Part shown: positions 31,665 through 41,889 of the stretch, piece by piece
Position numbering within the stretch: position 1 is the stretch's first letter
Layout: the number at the start of each line of letters is the position of its first letter
Source of the DNA: Incurvaria masculella
Lineage: Eukaryota > Arthropoda > Insecta > Lepidoptera > Incurvariidae
NCBI GenBank assembly: GCA_946894095.1
Contig: OX335641.1
Span: forward strand, 18,122,501-18,186,500
Length of the DNA: 64,000 nt
Direction: 5' to 3'
Translations under genes and position numbers: made by a program
Notes under the pieces: model-generated
The model's input: the letters and a program-made list of their open reading frames with translations, nothing else
Databases searched by the model: none
What the model was told of the DNA's origin: nothing

Positions 31665-32190
31665 CTCAATAGTGTCACGAGGCCGATTTTTATAAAAACT
31701 AAAACTGCATTATTAGCTTTATTAGATGTAGCTCTTACAAAATAATGCATGCTGTGTTATTGCACCAGCCTATAGTGTCTCTTATAAGGAACATATTCTG
31801 TAAAGTAATGTTATGCGGCAAACTTAATGAAAATGTTGATATCAATAAACAGATTCATATTTTCAAGCATTCGTGCATTAAACAATATTTTAGATGATTT
31901 TATTAGTGTTGGTATGTGTGATGCATGACTAAGTACATTAAAATATGAATCAGTTTATTAAAAATCAAGACTTTCCTTTGTATAAAGCTGAACGACTTTC
32001 TACTCACGGCATTATCTAACCACACAAAAAATGCCGCGAGTAGAAAGGCATGTATCTCTTAAAATGAACAGTGACCTCGATAACCTAAAAACTCTGCTTT
32101 AGTTTGTCGTTTGACATTTCTTCAAAGAATGTGTTCCTTTTAAGTGACACTATTGGCTGGCGCAATAATTCGATAAGTTCGATTCCCGAC
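31665..32190. mobile_element. Foldback element FB1, copy 1
   Basis: Imperfect inverted arms (AGATTCATATTTTCAAGCAT against ATATGAATCAG...; CCAGCCTATAGTGTC against GACACTATTGGCTGG) with a central hairpin CTTTCTACTCACGGCATT. The same words and order recur at 41890-42780. Confidence 0.7.
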
Positions 32191-32352
32191 ACACTTAAGA
32201 AAATCACCTGTATACGTAATAATATTTTGTGCCATATTGTTTATAATGTAGGTAGGTAGATGGTTGAAGGTGCACGTTGGTTGATTATGAAAAGGACAAT
32301 GCCCATTTTAAAAGCGAAGCTGAAGATTAAGAACGGCCCGTCAGCTATCCTC

Positions 32353-32667
32353 CCCATACAAACATAGTTTACTAATCATTTGGAAACTGCTATTCCAATT
32401 AAATTGATATTTAATATCTAATATCAGGTAACAAATATCTGTGTTTGCACGCTTTTGTTTTTTTGAAAAATCCAAACCGAATGAAATGAAAGCAAAAAGA
32501 AAATCTTGATACGAATTTAGTTTTCTCTGTGGTTTGACCCAGAATACATTTACTGAAAAAACAAAGACATGCAGTCACAGATATTTGTAGCCTAATATTA
32601 GATACCAAATATCAAGTATGTTGGAACAGTGGTTTTCAAATTATTAGTAAACTACGTTTGTATGGAA
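32353..32667. mobile_element. Foldback element FB2
   Basis: Arms about 32353-32462 and 32553-32667 pair (CATACAAACATAGTTTACTA; ATATTTAATATCTAATATCA) around a central loop. A diverged piece of the same family lies at 63065-63235. Confidence 0.72.
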
Positions 32668-32786
32668 GGTGACATTTTCTGATGCTTACGGGCCGACCTT
32701 AAGTAGAGTGTTACCGAAAAATTTCTAAATGGTTGTAATTTAAAATGAATATGGAGATTTATGGTGTGATTGTTTAATTGCAAGAA

Positions 32787-32833
32787 TTTATTTAGCAAAC
32801 CTTTTCATGCCAACAAAAGGTTTGCTAAATAAA
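32787..32833. repeat. Perfect 19-bp hairpin, 9-nt loop
   Basis: TTTATTTAGCAAACCTTTT pairs perfectly with AAAAGGTTTGCTAAATAAA around CATGCCAAC. The flanks pair weakly, so it may be the heart of a small MITE. Confidence 0.85.
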
Positions 32834-33138
32834 CTTTGTTTTGATTTCCGATTGCACCACACGAACCCCGATTACGCAAGTCTCCCAACAGATGTCGCTC
32901 GCATCAAGCTGTTTTCATTTGCTTTGTTGACATGGTTAATTAACAGTACATTATATTATATAACAGTATATTAATATACTCTTGGAAGAAAAATATTTCT
33001 TTATTTAAATTACTTGAACAATATTTACATAATCACATATTTCTTAGTAAAGCATGGTAATGTTGAGAAATTAAAGAGAATTTTTCAAATTTTCACCCAT
33101 ACCGAGCAGCCAAAATATTTGAGACCATTTTAGACCAT

Positions 33139-33207
33139 GCCGGTGGCGGTCAATAGGGAACTGATGACGCGGCGGCGGTAAACAGTTCCCTGTTGTCCGC
33201 CGCCGGC
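33139..33207. repeat. GC-rich hairpin, 25-bp stem
   Basis: Stem halves (GCCGGTGGCGG...GGGAACTG and CAGTTCCC...CCGCCGCCGGC) match at 22 of 25 positions around a 19-nt loop, in otherwise AT-rich DNA. Confidence 0.8.
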
Positions 33208-33512
33208 ACAGGTGCTCACCTGATGATGGATCATACGTTTGGTCCGAAACGTCATGCAATATCATCGACACACGTGAGTAAGCCGTTTCCCACAAACCCT
33301 AAAATGAGTGTTAACCACAGTAATCTCAAATCATGTATATTAGACCAGATGTGATTAAAAAAAAAATATCTTTAGTTTCCCGTCTTCAAGAAAACTGAAA
33401 TATATCAATATGATTAAATAAATACAAAAGAACTATGTATGTTTAATAGTGGAACATTCAAGTTTACACCGCTTTTTTCGCCCATGCAAGAATAGGCATT
33501 GACTTTTAGAAT

Positions 33513-34094
33513 TTTAACCTAATTTTAAATCATTTTACCGACAAGGCGTATAAAAATCTTGGTTTTATTATGCGTGTAGGAAAACCCTTTAAAAATATTG
33601 ATTGTTTCAAAACATTGTTTTATGCCTATGTTCGAAGTGTATTAGAATATGGGTCATGCATATGGTCTCCTCAATACCTAACTCACAAAGCTCAAATTGA
33701 ACGGATCCAGTCAAAATTTATGAAATACGTTAATTTTAAGTCAAAGCATAAGTTACATTCCTACTTAGATAGATGTAATCATCATAACTTTTTAACACTT
33801 GAAGAGCGCCGGATTTTACTAGACATGTCGTTCCTCTTTGATTTGGTAAATAGTCGAATAGATTGTCCCGAGCTCGTTGGTGAAATCACCTATAATGTAC
33901 CAATCCGCCGCACACGACACACTCATCTATTTCATACTCAACTACACCGCACAAACTACGCCCAAAATTCTGTTCTTTCACGACTCGTTAATACCTATAA
34001 TAGCAGTTTTAGTAATGCAGATCTTTTTTCAACCACAAAACGCAATTTTAAAAATATGATTAAAAAACACTTACTATTGCAAAGACAAGAATAA
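33513..34094 (+). pseudogene. LINE reverse transcriptase C-terminal fragment
   Basis: Open over more than 190 codons (DKAYKNLGFIMRV ... AYVRSVLEYGSCIWSPQ ... LLLQRQE), the post-RT tail of Jockey/CR1-like ORF2 proteins. The endonuclease and RT core are missing: a 5'-truncated insertion. About 365 bp without features follow before the tandem array. Confidence 0.78.
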
Positions 34095-34459
34095 TACAAC
34101 TAATTGACAACTCATTTATAAACAATCACTTGTAAGCAAACCCTATCACTCCAACGCAAGTATATAAATATATATACAAATATACACACCCTTGTTCGCG
34201 GGATGCGGATCGTGCGGACCTTGACAAATTTACCGATTGTGCGGGCTAGGTGTTCCCGACTAGTTACGCGAGTGTATTTCGGAAGACTTTGTAGCGCCAT
34301 CTCCCTCGAACACGGCAGTCTATCCGGAATATCTATACACTCGATAGAGACAGATATATACGTAATTAAAAAACGTGACAAAAATCGGTCTTCTGCGGGC
34401 CTCAACGTTCGTGCGGTCCGACCGCATATGCCTCAATACATACTTTTTAATACACTGAC

Positions 34460-34770
34460 CGCATAAACGTTTGAGAGTACCTTTTTACACTGGCCCGCAT
34501 AATATTAAATGCCGTACTTATTTACACAACGTCCGCATAAAACATTAGGCGTACTATTTTACACTCGCCCGCATAATATTAAATGCCGTACTTATTTACA
34601 AAACGTCCGCATAAAACATTAGACGAACTATTTTACCCTCGCCCGCATAATATTTAATGTCGTACTTATGTACACAACGTCCGCATAACACATTTGACGT
34701 ACTTTTTTACACTCCCCGCATAATATTAAATGCCGTACTGATTTACACAACAACTCCCGCATAGGTGATC
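34460..34770 (+). repeat. 74-bp tandem repeat built of two diverged ~37-bp halves
   Basis: About four units. Each has half A (CCGCATAATATTAAATGCCG ...) and half B (CCGCATAAAACATTAGGCG ...), both ending TTTACAC. The array begins in a less regular stretch from about 34200 with GTGCGGACC words. Confidence 0.85.
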
Positions 34771-35049
34771 GAGTTCCATACAATGGCTCGTGCCCGTTTC
34801 CTCAGTTAAATAAAAAAAAATATATTATACATTTTTTGTTTCTCACTTCATTCTAATTTTTAACTTATTAAAAAAATCTAATTATATTGAAATAGGTAAG
34901 TTCCTCTTATAAATCTTTATCAAATTAACATTGCTATAAAAACATGTTTTTTATTTTAATTTTCAGAGTAGAAATGCATAAATTATGAAAATATTCATAT
35001 AGATATTAATAATGCCATCAACGAAATGCAAAAAAAAAAGTATAGAAAG
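34771..35049. other. AT-rich spacer
   Basis: No feature recognised. Confidence 0.5.
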
Positions 35050-35283
35050 AAATCATCGCTCCAAATATGTACTCAGATAGGACTTATAGGACTGATAGTA
35101 CAAATTCACGTTTGTCAAAAGACGGATAGTCATTGCCGCTTATATCTTCTATCAAAATAATCTGACTATAATTTTATTAATAAACGTATGGAATCACTTT
35201 ATCGGATGGATAAGCAGAAGCGTAAATAAATCCGTCGAATAGTTATCTGGCCGTTTATCAGTCTATTGAAAAATCAGCACTTT
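35050..35283 (+). mobile_element. MITE family B, copy 2
   Basis: Matches 25023-25244 through the body. The 3' end reads CTATTGAAAAATCAGCAC, complementary to the 5' end of copy 1. Confidence 0.72.
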
Positions 35284-35851
35284 AATTGAATGACCATAAT
35301 ATATCCTAGGTTCAAAAAAAGATAGCAAAAGAGCCCACAATTTGGTCCATATTTTAGGCTCTAAATTATTTGAATCATCCAAGATTCAAAAATATTTCTT
35401 CGACAACGGATAGCACTTGCTATTCAGCGGGGCAATGCAGCATGCAGCTTTCGGAAAACTTAAAATAAAAGAAGAGGAGATATTTTTCTTAGTTTAATTT
35501 TATTTCAATAGTTTTAGTTACTTTTTGTTAATTACTTTGAAAAAAGGGTGTTGCTCAATTGTATTGTCACATGTATTTTAAAAATAAATTATCATACATA
35601 TTTTTTTAACCTTTTAAAAAATTTCTGGATAAGATTTTTTTTAATTGGTTCGGGTAAACTGTGACAGGTCAGGTTTTAGTTAATGCCAGTAAGAAAATAT
35701 GAGTGTGCAGTCTGATACCTTTTGTTCCTTCGTACTTGAAGGATATTTTAATAGTGCTACCTACATAGAATAAGGATAAGAAATGCTGAAGTTATGACAA
35801 CATTGAAATAGAGATTACTGTAGCCACATATGAGAAGGTAGTCCCCAGTAC
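35284..35851. other. AT-rich spacer
   Basis: No feature recognised. Confidence 0.5.
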
Positions 35852-36268
35852 CTGTTGGCGGCCTTGGGTTCAATTCAGCGCCGAGCGGTCCGTCTTATTG
35901 GGGACCCACAATTCACTGCTGGCTTGGAGTCCCTGAGCCACAGACGGTTTGTGGAGTCGCTTAGTCTGTTCTACATGTACTAACATGGACGTTACTCTAT
36001 GGAACTTGCATCCCTTATTCCTCCCCATTTTACTTATATCCGGAGCACCAGCCACAGAGAATCTGAGCACCCTCTTGTGGTTGACATAAGGCTTTTGATA
36101 TCGAACCGTTTCTCAAACTCATTTCTCTGCCGCACCGCCCAGAAATGGAACTGTCTGCCGGCGGGTGCCTTTCCTAATACCTATAACCTGGAAGTTTTCA
36201 TGCGTCATTTGAACAAACTTGATAGCTCAGCAATAGTCCGCAAATCCGCTGGTATGGTGCCTCGCTGA
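35852..36268 (+). pseudogene. LINE ORF2 C-terminal remnant with a stop
   Basis: The frame reads LLAALGSIQRRAVRLIGDPQ up to FYMY, then TAA at 35981-35983, then continues through FSNSFLCRTAQKWNCLPAG. This is the typical tail of insect LINE reverse transcriptases. 36269-36640 beyond it shows nothing recognisable. Confidence 0.78.
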
Positions 36269-36644
36269 GCGTGGTTCGCGAGGACACGGATAATTTATCA
36301 TTGCCGGTTCAAGGATAGTTATCAAGTAAGCGGTTCATCCAATGCGGTGGTACCAATCCGGGCGGGTTTAACCCTACCACCTATTAGGGGAAGGGAACCT
36401 ACAGCTTACCATGGGTTCCGAACCATGGTACTGCTTGCATTCTACTTGGTACTACTTACTGTCTTGGTACTAATAGTTTTAATAGCAGGCAGTTAATAGT
36501 TTTAGTTAATTTTGATTCAAATTAAATAATGATGTTAAGATAAATAAAATATTTACTCATTTATTCGTTTTTATTTATATCTCGCATATTTATTATATTC
36601 ATTGCTTAAATACGCAAATTTTATAACTCACTACACACTCCTGC

Positions 36645-37125
36645 AGTACCGCTTGCAAATCAAGTGCGGACGTCTGCAGACCTTACCAACCGTACGAAAA
36701 TAAATTTATTTACCTACCTTAACATACCCCTCCTTTATCAACTGCAAGTAAAGTGCGGACGTCCGCACAATCTGATGAGCGTACGAACATTTACACACTT
36801 GACATTAACAAATATACGATACTTTATTTTTTTACCTACTTCAACACACTCCTCCTGTACCAACTACGAATAAAGTGCGGACGTCCGCATAATCTGATAA
36901 GCGTACGAAAATTTACACACTTTGGACTGGTGGCGCCAGTTGCGGACACACTCTGAAACTAAAAATTTAGCGTGTGTTAACCAAACTAGACCAAAACAAG
37001 TATTATGCGGACGTCCATTTGGAAACGCCCATATTTCACCAGTGAACCAATCAGAACCTGAGGATTCGATCTATATATTTGAAACAGCACCTTAAAATTG
37101 TGCGGACGTCCGCACAATCTTCCGG
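36645..37125 (+). repeat. Irregular tandem array with GCGGACGTCCGC palindrome
   Basis: Three units of about 90-120 bp contain GTGCGGACGTCCGCAC or close variants (about 36664, 36755, 36877) followed by AATCTGATGAGCGTACGAA-like words. Two more palindrome copies lie near 37005 (half) and 37099. AACGTCCGCATAA-type words link it to the 34460-34770 array. Confidence 0.8.
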
Positions 37126-37177
37126 CCCGCATAAGCGTGCGTTCTGTCAAGCTTGCGCCCGCACAATACTTGACACG

Positions 37178-37330
37178 CGAACGCACCCTCACACGCTCTC
37201 ACCCTCAGCCTCTCTCACAAACCCTCTCACCCTCGCACACCCACACACACACCCACACACTCACGTACACTTTTGTAACTCACCCTACCTACACAAACAT
37301 GCGCAGGTAATGTAATGTAATGTAATGTAT
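37178..37330 (+). repeat. C/A-rich low complexity and (TAATG)n
   Basis: CTCAC/CACAC-rich tract to about 37262, then a pentanucleotide run of about five units (37306-37330). 37331-37643 is AT-rich up to the splice acceptor. Confidence 0.85.
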
Positions 37331-37637
37331 ACTACAATGTATTTTCACTTGTTCTCCTTTTTTCTCTTTTCACGCATTTTATACTACCTACTTACTTATA
37401 TTAATCTACAAAATTGTAACGGTAATTAGAGGAAATCTGTAATTGGCTTTAGTTTAAGGTAATTTAAATTTTTAAAAATTGTACTAGATATGTCAGCTGT
37501 TGATTTCCCAAATAAAATAAAATAAAATAAATTTCTCAAACAGCTTTTGCTGCCACAATTTTCTTCGCTGCCAGCGAGCTGCTCAAGATGCATTCAGCAG
37601 TGTAATTTTTGGTTGCTATTAAATTTTCATAATTTTG

Positions 37638-37643
37638 TTACAG
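37638..37643 (+). other. rdgB: Probable splice acceptor before rdgB coding exon
   Basis: A T-rich tract and TTACAG lie 51 bp upstream of the ATG, implying one or more non-coding 5' exons upstream. Confidence 0.45.
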
Positions 37644-37694
37644 TTCCTAGTCGAAGAGGTGATGTCTCTATAGTCGGAAGAGTGCAAGGCAGCC

Positions 37695-40600
37695 ATGTTG
37701 ATCAAGGAGTACCGGATTCCACTGCCACTTACTGTGGAGGAGTATAGAATCGCTCAGCTCTATATGATAGCTAAGAAAAGCAGAGAGGAGAGCTCTGGAG
37801 AAGGCAGCGGAGTTGAAATATTAGTCAACGAACCCTATGATGAAGGACCCGGAGGTAAAGGCCAATACACACAGAAAATCTATCATGTCGGAAGTCATTT
37901 GCCTGGTTGGTTTAAGAGCCTGCTTCCTAGATCAGCTCTGACTGTCTCTGAAGAAGCATGGAATGCTTATCCTTACACAAAGACAAGATATACCTGCCCC
38001 TTTGTAGAAAAATTTTTACTTGAAATTGAAACTTATTACTTCCCTGACAATGGTCATCAAGAAAATGTGTTCAGTCTCAAGGGCAGCGATCTTCGAAATA
38101 GAATTGTGGACGTTATTGATGTAGTGAGAGATCAGTTGTATGGTGGTGATTACGTGAAAGAAGAAGACCCTAAGTTGTATGTATCGCAGAAATGCAAGAG
38201 AGGCCCTCTGTCCGAGACATGGCTTGATGACTACTGGAGAGAGGTACAAGGGAAGCAGCAACCACTGCCCAATGGCAAATCACTCATGTGTGCATACAAG
38301 TTATGCCGCGTTGAGTTCCGCTACTGGGGTATGCAGACTAAAATAGAGAAGTTCATACATGATGTAGCCTTGAGAAAGACTATGGTACGGGCCCATAGAC
38401 AAGCCTGGGCATGGCAGGACGAGTGGCACGGCTTAACCATGGAAGACATCAGAGAGATTGAGCGGCAAACACAGTTAGCCCTCCAACGAAAAATGGCAGG
38501 CGACTCAGAGGAATCACAGGAAGCATCAGAAGACACTTCCAATCTTGCAGCCACCATGAGCAGTTTGGAGAAGCATGAAGAAATGCCATCGCCCCCCATT
38601 ACCAAAAAGGCTGACTTATGTCTAAAGAAACACCTGTCCCCTGAAGTGACACCACCGATGGAACAACGAACCCGGAAGAATAAAAGTGCACTGGGTTCCT
38701 CTTCATCTGCCTCCATAAAGAGTCTGGAAGAGCAGGTAGCAAACTGGAGGATGGAGAGCTTAGTCCGAGAATCAGAAGCTGAAACGGGCTCTGAAGATGA
38801 ATTTTACGACTGCGAGTCCTCAACTAACAAATGGTCGTCGATGTGTTCGTTGGACGAAGCTGATATAGATATTTCTCCCACCCAGGGTGACAGCAATCAA
38901 GAAGATAGCATTTTTAATCCCAGTTTTCTCAAGAGAGTAACTTCCGAAAGGGGGTCCCGCCGAATTCCTGCCCTCACGAGTCATAACAGTATCGACGGTG
39001 TTGTCCTGCCAGATACTCCACTGCACAGCTCGTGCCCCACCACAGTGTTACTGCTAGTTCTTCACGCCGGAAGTGTCCTCGACGCTAATGTTGATATGAC
39101 TGCAAAGAAGTCTGACGTAACAACCTTTAAAGGTGCTTTTGAATCTGTCATGCGTCAACATTATCCAACCTTGGTTGGTCATATTACAATAAAATTACTG
39201 TCTTGTCCTTCAATTTGTACTGAGGCCTTGGGCATTCTTTCTACACTCAGTCCCTACAGTTTCGATTGCTCTCCTTCAACGACTGAAACCCCCTCTCTAA
39301 CTAATGATCTCATACCTATTGGCGCCATTCCACTAATTGCAACATCTTCACCAGAGTACAATGAGGCGGTCATTAAAACAATAAATTCCGCAAATGCAGT
39401 GTATTCAGAGTTTATTAAATCTGAAGATGGGAAAGGTTTCAACGGTCATGTCAGTTTCATAGGAGACAGTATGGGTTCAGTTTTAGGATACGATGCAATA
39501 TGCAGGACTATTCAATACCAGTCTCGCCATGATAGTGAAAACAGTATCTTGGATACTGAGATAACTATTCCAAGTGACCCAGGAGACCATTTTCTTAACA
39601 AACCACACCTACAAGCTCCCACTCCCAGAAGGAGGTCCTCTTCTACCAGTGATAATCACGTCAAATTAGAGTTTGAAGTGTCAGACTTCTTCATGTTTGG
39701 AAGTCCGCTCTCTCTGATTCTGGCTTCGAGAAAAATAACAGATGATAAGACCCGCGATATCATGAAGCCTCCTGTGCAACAAGTCTACAATTTGTTCCAC
39801 CCGACGGATCCAGTTGCATCTCGCTTAGAACCCCTTCTTTCTGCCAGATTTACGAACTTGCCACCAATTAACGTGGCTCGTTATGCCAAATATCCATTAG
39901 GAAATGGTCAGCCTTACCAGCTGTTAGAGCTCATTCAGAGCCATCCGCAAATGTTTGGCGATCAATTGCAGATGCCTCCTACACCGGTCGTACGGAGACT
40001 GTCTGAAGTATCTGTTCAGAGCACTGTCAGCGGTTTAACGGACAACTTTCCCCTTATGACTATGAATGCCCTGCAACATAAATGGTGGGGTTCCAAGAGG
40101 ATGGATTATGCTTTATACTGCCCAGAAGGCCTTAACAATTTTCCAACAAATGCTTTACCCCACTTGTTTCATGCAAGCTACTGGGAAAGTTCAGATGTAA
40201 TCGCCTTCATATTGAGGCAGGTAGGTCATTTTGATTTAGCCCTATATGGTCACATGGAAGATAAAGAATCTCCTCTCTTCAAACCTAGTCAGCAACGCGA
40301 GAAATGGATGCGAAAAAGAACTTCAGTCAAGTTAAAAAATGTCGCGGCCAATCACCGAGCCAATGATGTAATCGTAAAGGATGGTAACCCTCAAACTTTC
40401 TCCGCTCGTTTTATGTATGGACCGTTGGATATGATCACCCTTACTGGGGAAAAGGTCGACATTCACATCATGAAAGATCCTCCAGGTGGCGAATGGTCTT
40501 GGCTAGCAACCAGCGTTACAGATAAAACTGGCAGAATAACTTACACATTGAGCGACCAAGATAGCGTAGCCTGTGGTGTTTACCCAGTGCGTCTAGTTGT

Positions 40601-41228
40601 CAGAGGTGACAACACGAGCTGCAACTTTCATCTTGCAGTTGTGCCACCGCAAACAGAATGTGTTGTGTTTAGTATCGATGGCTCTTTTACTGCAAGCGTG
40701 TCTGTGACTGGACGAGATCCTAAAGTGAGGCCTGGAGCAGTCGATGTAGTTCGCTTTTGGCAGGAGCTTGGTTTTCTCATTCTCTACATAACCGGACGAC
40801 CAGATTTGCAGCAGAAGAAGGTCGTGTCCTGGTTGGCTGAGCATAACTTTCCGCATGGCTTGGTGTTCTTCTCTGATGGATTTTCCACCGATCCTCTGGG
40901 TCACAAAGCCGCTCACTTAAACAGTCTGATCCATGAGCATGGAGTGATACTGTACGCCGCTTATGGATCGGGAAAAGATATAAGTGTGTACCACAACTGT
41001 GGTTTGCCTCCAAGGCAGATTTATGCAGTGGGACGTATAAGTAAAAAGTACTTAAATTTGGCAACTACTATTAATGAGGGTTATGCGAGTCACCTGGCAT
41101 ACCTCAAGTCGCCAGGGGCAGTGCGTGCGGCGCGGGGTAACGCTCGCCTCTTAGTTCCGCGTCGTCTGTTGGGACCCATCGCAATGACCTCTGCTCTCCG
41201 TCAGTGCCCTCCTAGCGCCCGCCGCTAA
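37695..41228 (+). CDS. rdgB: rdgB: membrane-associated phosphatidylinositol transfer protein, one exon
   Basis: 1177-residue homologue of Drosophila rdgB and vertebrate PITPNM/Nir proteins, which exchange phosphatidylinositol and phosphatidic acid at ER-plasma membrane contacts; in flies it is needed in photoreceptors. Order: PITP domain about 1-255 (starts MLIKEYRIPLPLTVEEYR, the canonical start); acidic FFAT-like VAP-binding motif EFYDCES about 368; GDSMG about 590; DDHD domain about 660-870; LNS2 about 985-1120 (VVFSIDGSF, LYITGRPDLQQKK). The C-terminal tail is Arg/Pro-rich. It has no intron over 3.5 kb, while neighbouring genes are split every few hundred bases. A TTACAG acceptor at 37638-37643 suggests a 5' UTR intron. 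Length and domain set are complete. Confidence 0.95.
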   Translation: MLIKEYRIPLPLTVEEYRIAQLYMIAKKSREESSGEGSGVEILVNEPYDEGPGGKGQYTQKIYHVGSHLPGWFKSLLPRSALTVSEEAWNAYPYTKTRYTCPFVEKFLLEIETYYFPDNGHQENVFSLKGSDLRNRIVDVIDVVRDQLYGGDYVKEEDPKLYVSQKCKRGPLSETWLDDYWREVQGKQQPLPNGKSLMCAYKLCRVEFRYWGMQTKIEKFIHDVALRKTMVRAHRQAWAWQDEWHGLTMEDIREIERQTQLALQRKMAGDSEESQEASEDTSNLAATMSSLEKHEEMPSPPITKKADLCLKKHLSPEVTPPMEQRTRKNKSALGSSSSASIKSLEEQVANWRMESLVRESEAETGSEDEFYDCESSTNKWSSMCSLDEADIDISPTQGDSNQEDSIFNPSFLKRVTSERGSRRIPALTSHNSIDGVVLPDTPLHSSCPTTVLLLVLHAGSVLDANVDMTAKKSDVTTFKGAFESVMRQHYPTLVGHITIKLLSCPSICTEALGILSTLSPYSFDCSPSTTETPSLTNDLIPIGAIPLIATSSPEYNEAVIKTINSANAVYSEFIKSEDGKGFNGHVSFIGDSMGSVLGYDAICRTIQYQSRHDSENSILDTEITIPSDPGDHFLNKPHLQAPTPRRRSSSTSDNHVKLEFEVSDFFMFGSPLSLILASRKITDDKTRDIMKPPVQQVYNLFHPTDPVASRLEPLLSARFTNLPPINVARYAKYPLGNGQPYQLLELIQSHPQMFGDQLQMPPTPVVRRLSEVSVQSTVSGLTDNFPLMTMNALQHKWWGSKRMDYALYCPEGLNNFPTNALPHLFHASYWESSDVIAFILRQVGHFDLALYGHMEDKESPLFKPSQQREKWMRKRTSVKLKNVAANHRANDVIVKDGNPQTFSARFMYGPLDMITLTGEKVDIHIMKDPPGGEWSWLATSVTDKTGRITYTLSDQDSVACGVYPVRLVVRGDNTSCNFHLAVVPPQTECVVFSIDGSFTASVSVTGRDPKVRPGAVDVVRFWQELGFLILYITGRPDLQQKKVVSWLAEHNFPHGLVFFSDGFSTDPLGHKAAHLNSLIHEHGVILYAAYGSGKDISVYHNCGLPPRQIYAVGRISKKYLNLATTINEGYASHLAYLKSPGAVRAARGNARLLVPRRLLGPIAMTSALRQCPPSARR

Positions 41229-41889
41229 GGGTGCGGTATTGTTATCGGGCTCTGACATCTGATATTGGCTTGACTAGAACCGAAGTTGCAGGCAGCCTTT
41301 TTGACGATCCATGATGATACGGAGTCCCCTTGTGTTAGAGGAATTCTAAATTTTGGTAGTAAATGTTTTAATTTTGTTATTATTGTATTAAGGCCGCTAG
41401 CCTATGATATATGTACATTCTGTATGTAAGTAAATTGTGTTTTGTGTAGTGCATTATAAAGATATAGGCAATTGTAACGGAATGTTACCATCCTCTGCAA
41501 TACTTTTGCTAGGTAACAGTAACTAAAAAAAAAGTTACAACACCTACCAGTCAAAGTAGGGATATATTTTGTAAACCTATGTAATGGTGTTGCTTTTTAT
41601 TTTATTAAAATAAGGTTATCACTATCTTATTGACTAACAGTTTTATATTACATAATGCATTTTAAAAAAGTATACTGACGTCCTACTCAAAAAATTCCAT
41701 GAAATGCAAAATTTAAAATGTATAGGTATGAGGAAGCGTTAATAAATTCAGATCATATAAGCGAGTTATTCAAACATATATCAGTCTATAATACCTGAGA
41801 TGGGGCAAAAGTGCAAATTGTGTCTGTTGTGAATGCGCTGTTCTTAATTTATTTGTTTTTTCCCAAAATCGTTCAGTTCACATACTTAG
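41229..41889. other. rdgB 3' UTR and flank
   Basis: AT-rich. It should include the rdgB 3' UTR; no poly(A) site assigned. An A9 run lies near 41525. Confidence 0.45.

Noticed and set aside
34460..34770. CRISPR-like look of spaced repeats
   Set aside because: The units are tandem and degenerate with no unique spacers, and the genome is animal.
38016..41064. Several 60-130 codon minus-strand frames under rdgB
   Set aside because: They are antisense shadows of a long, well-matched coding exon.
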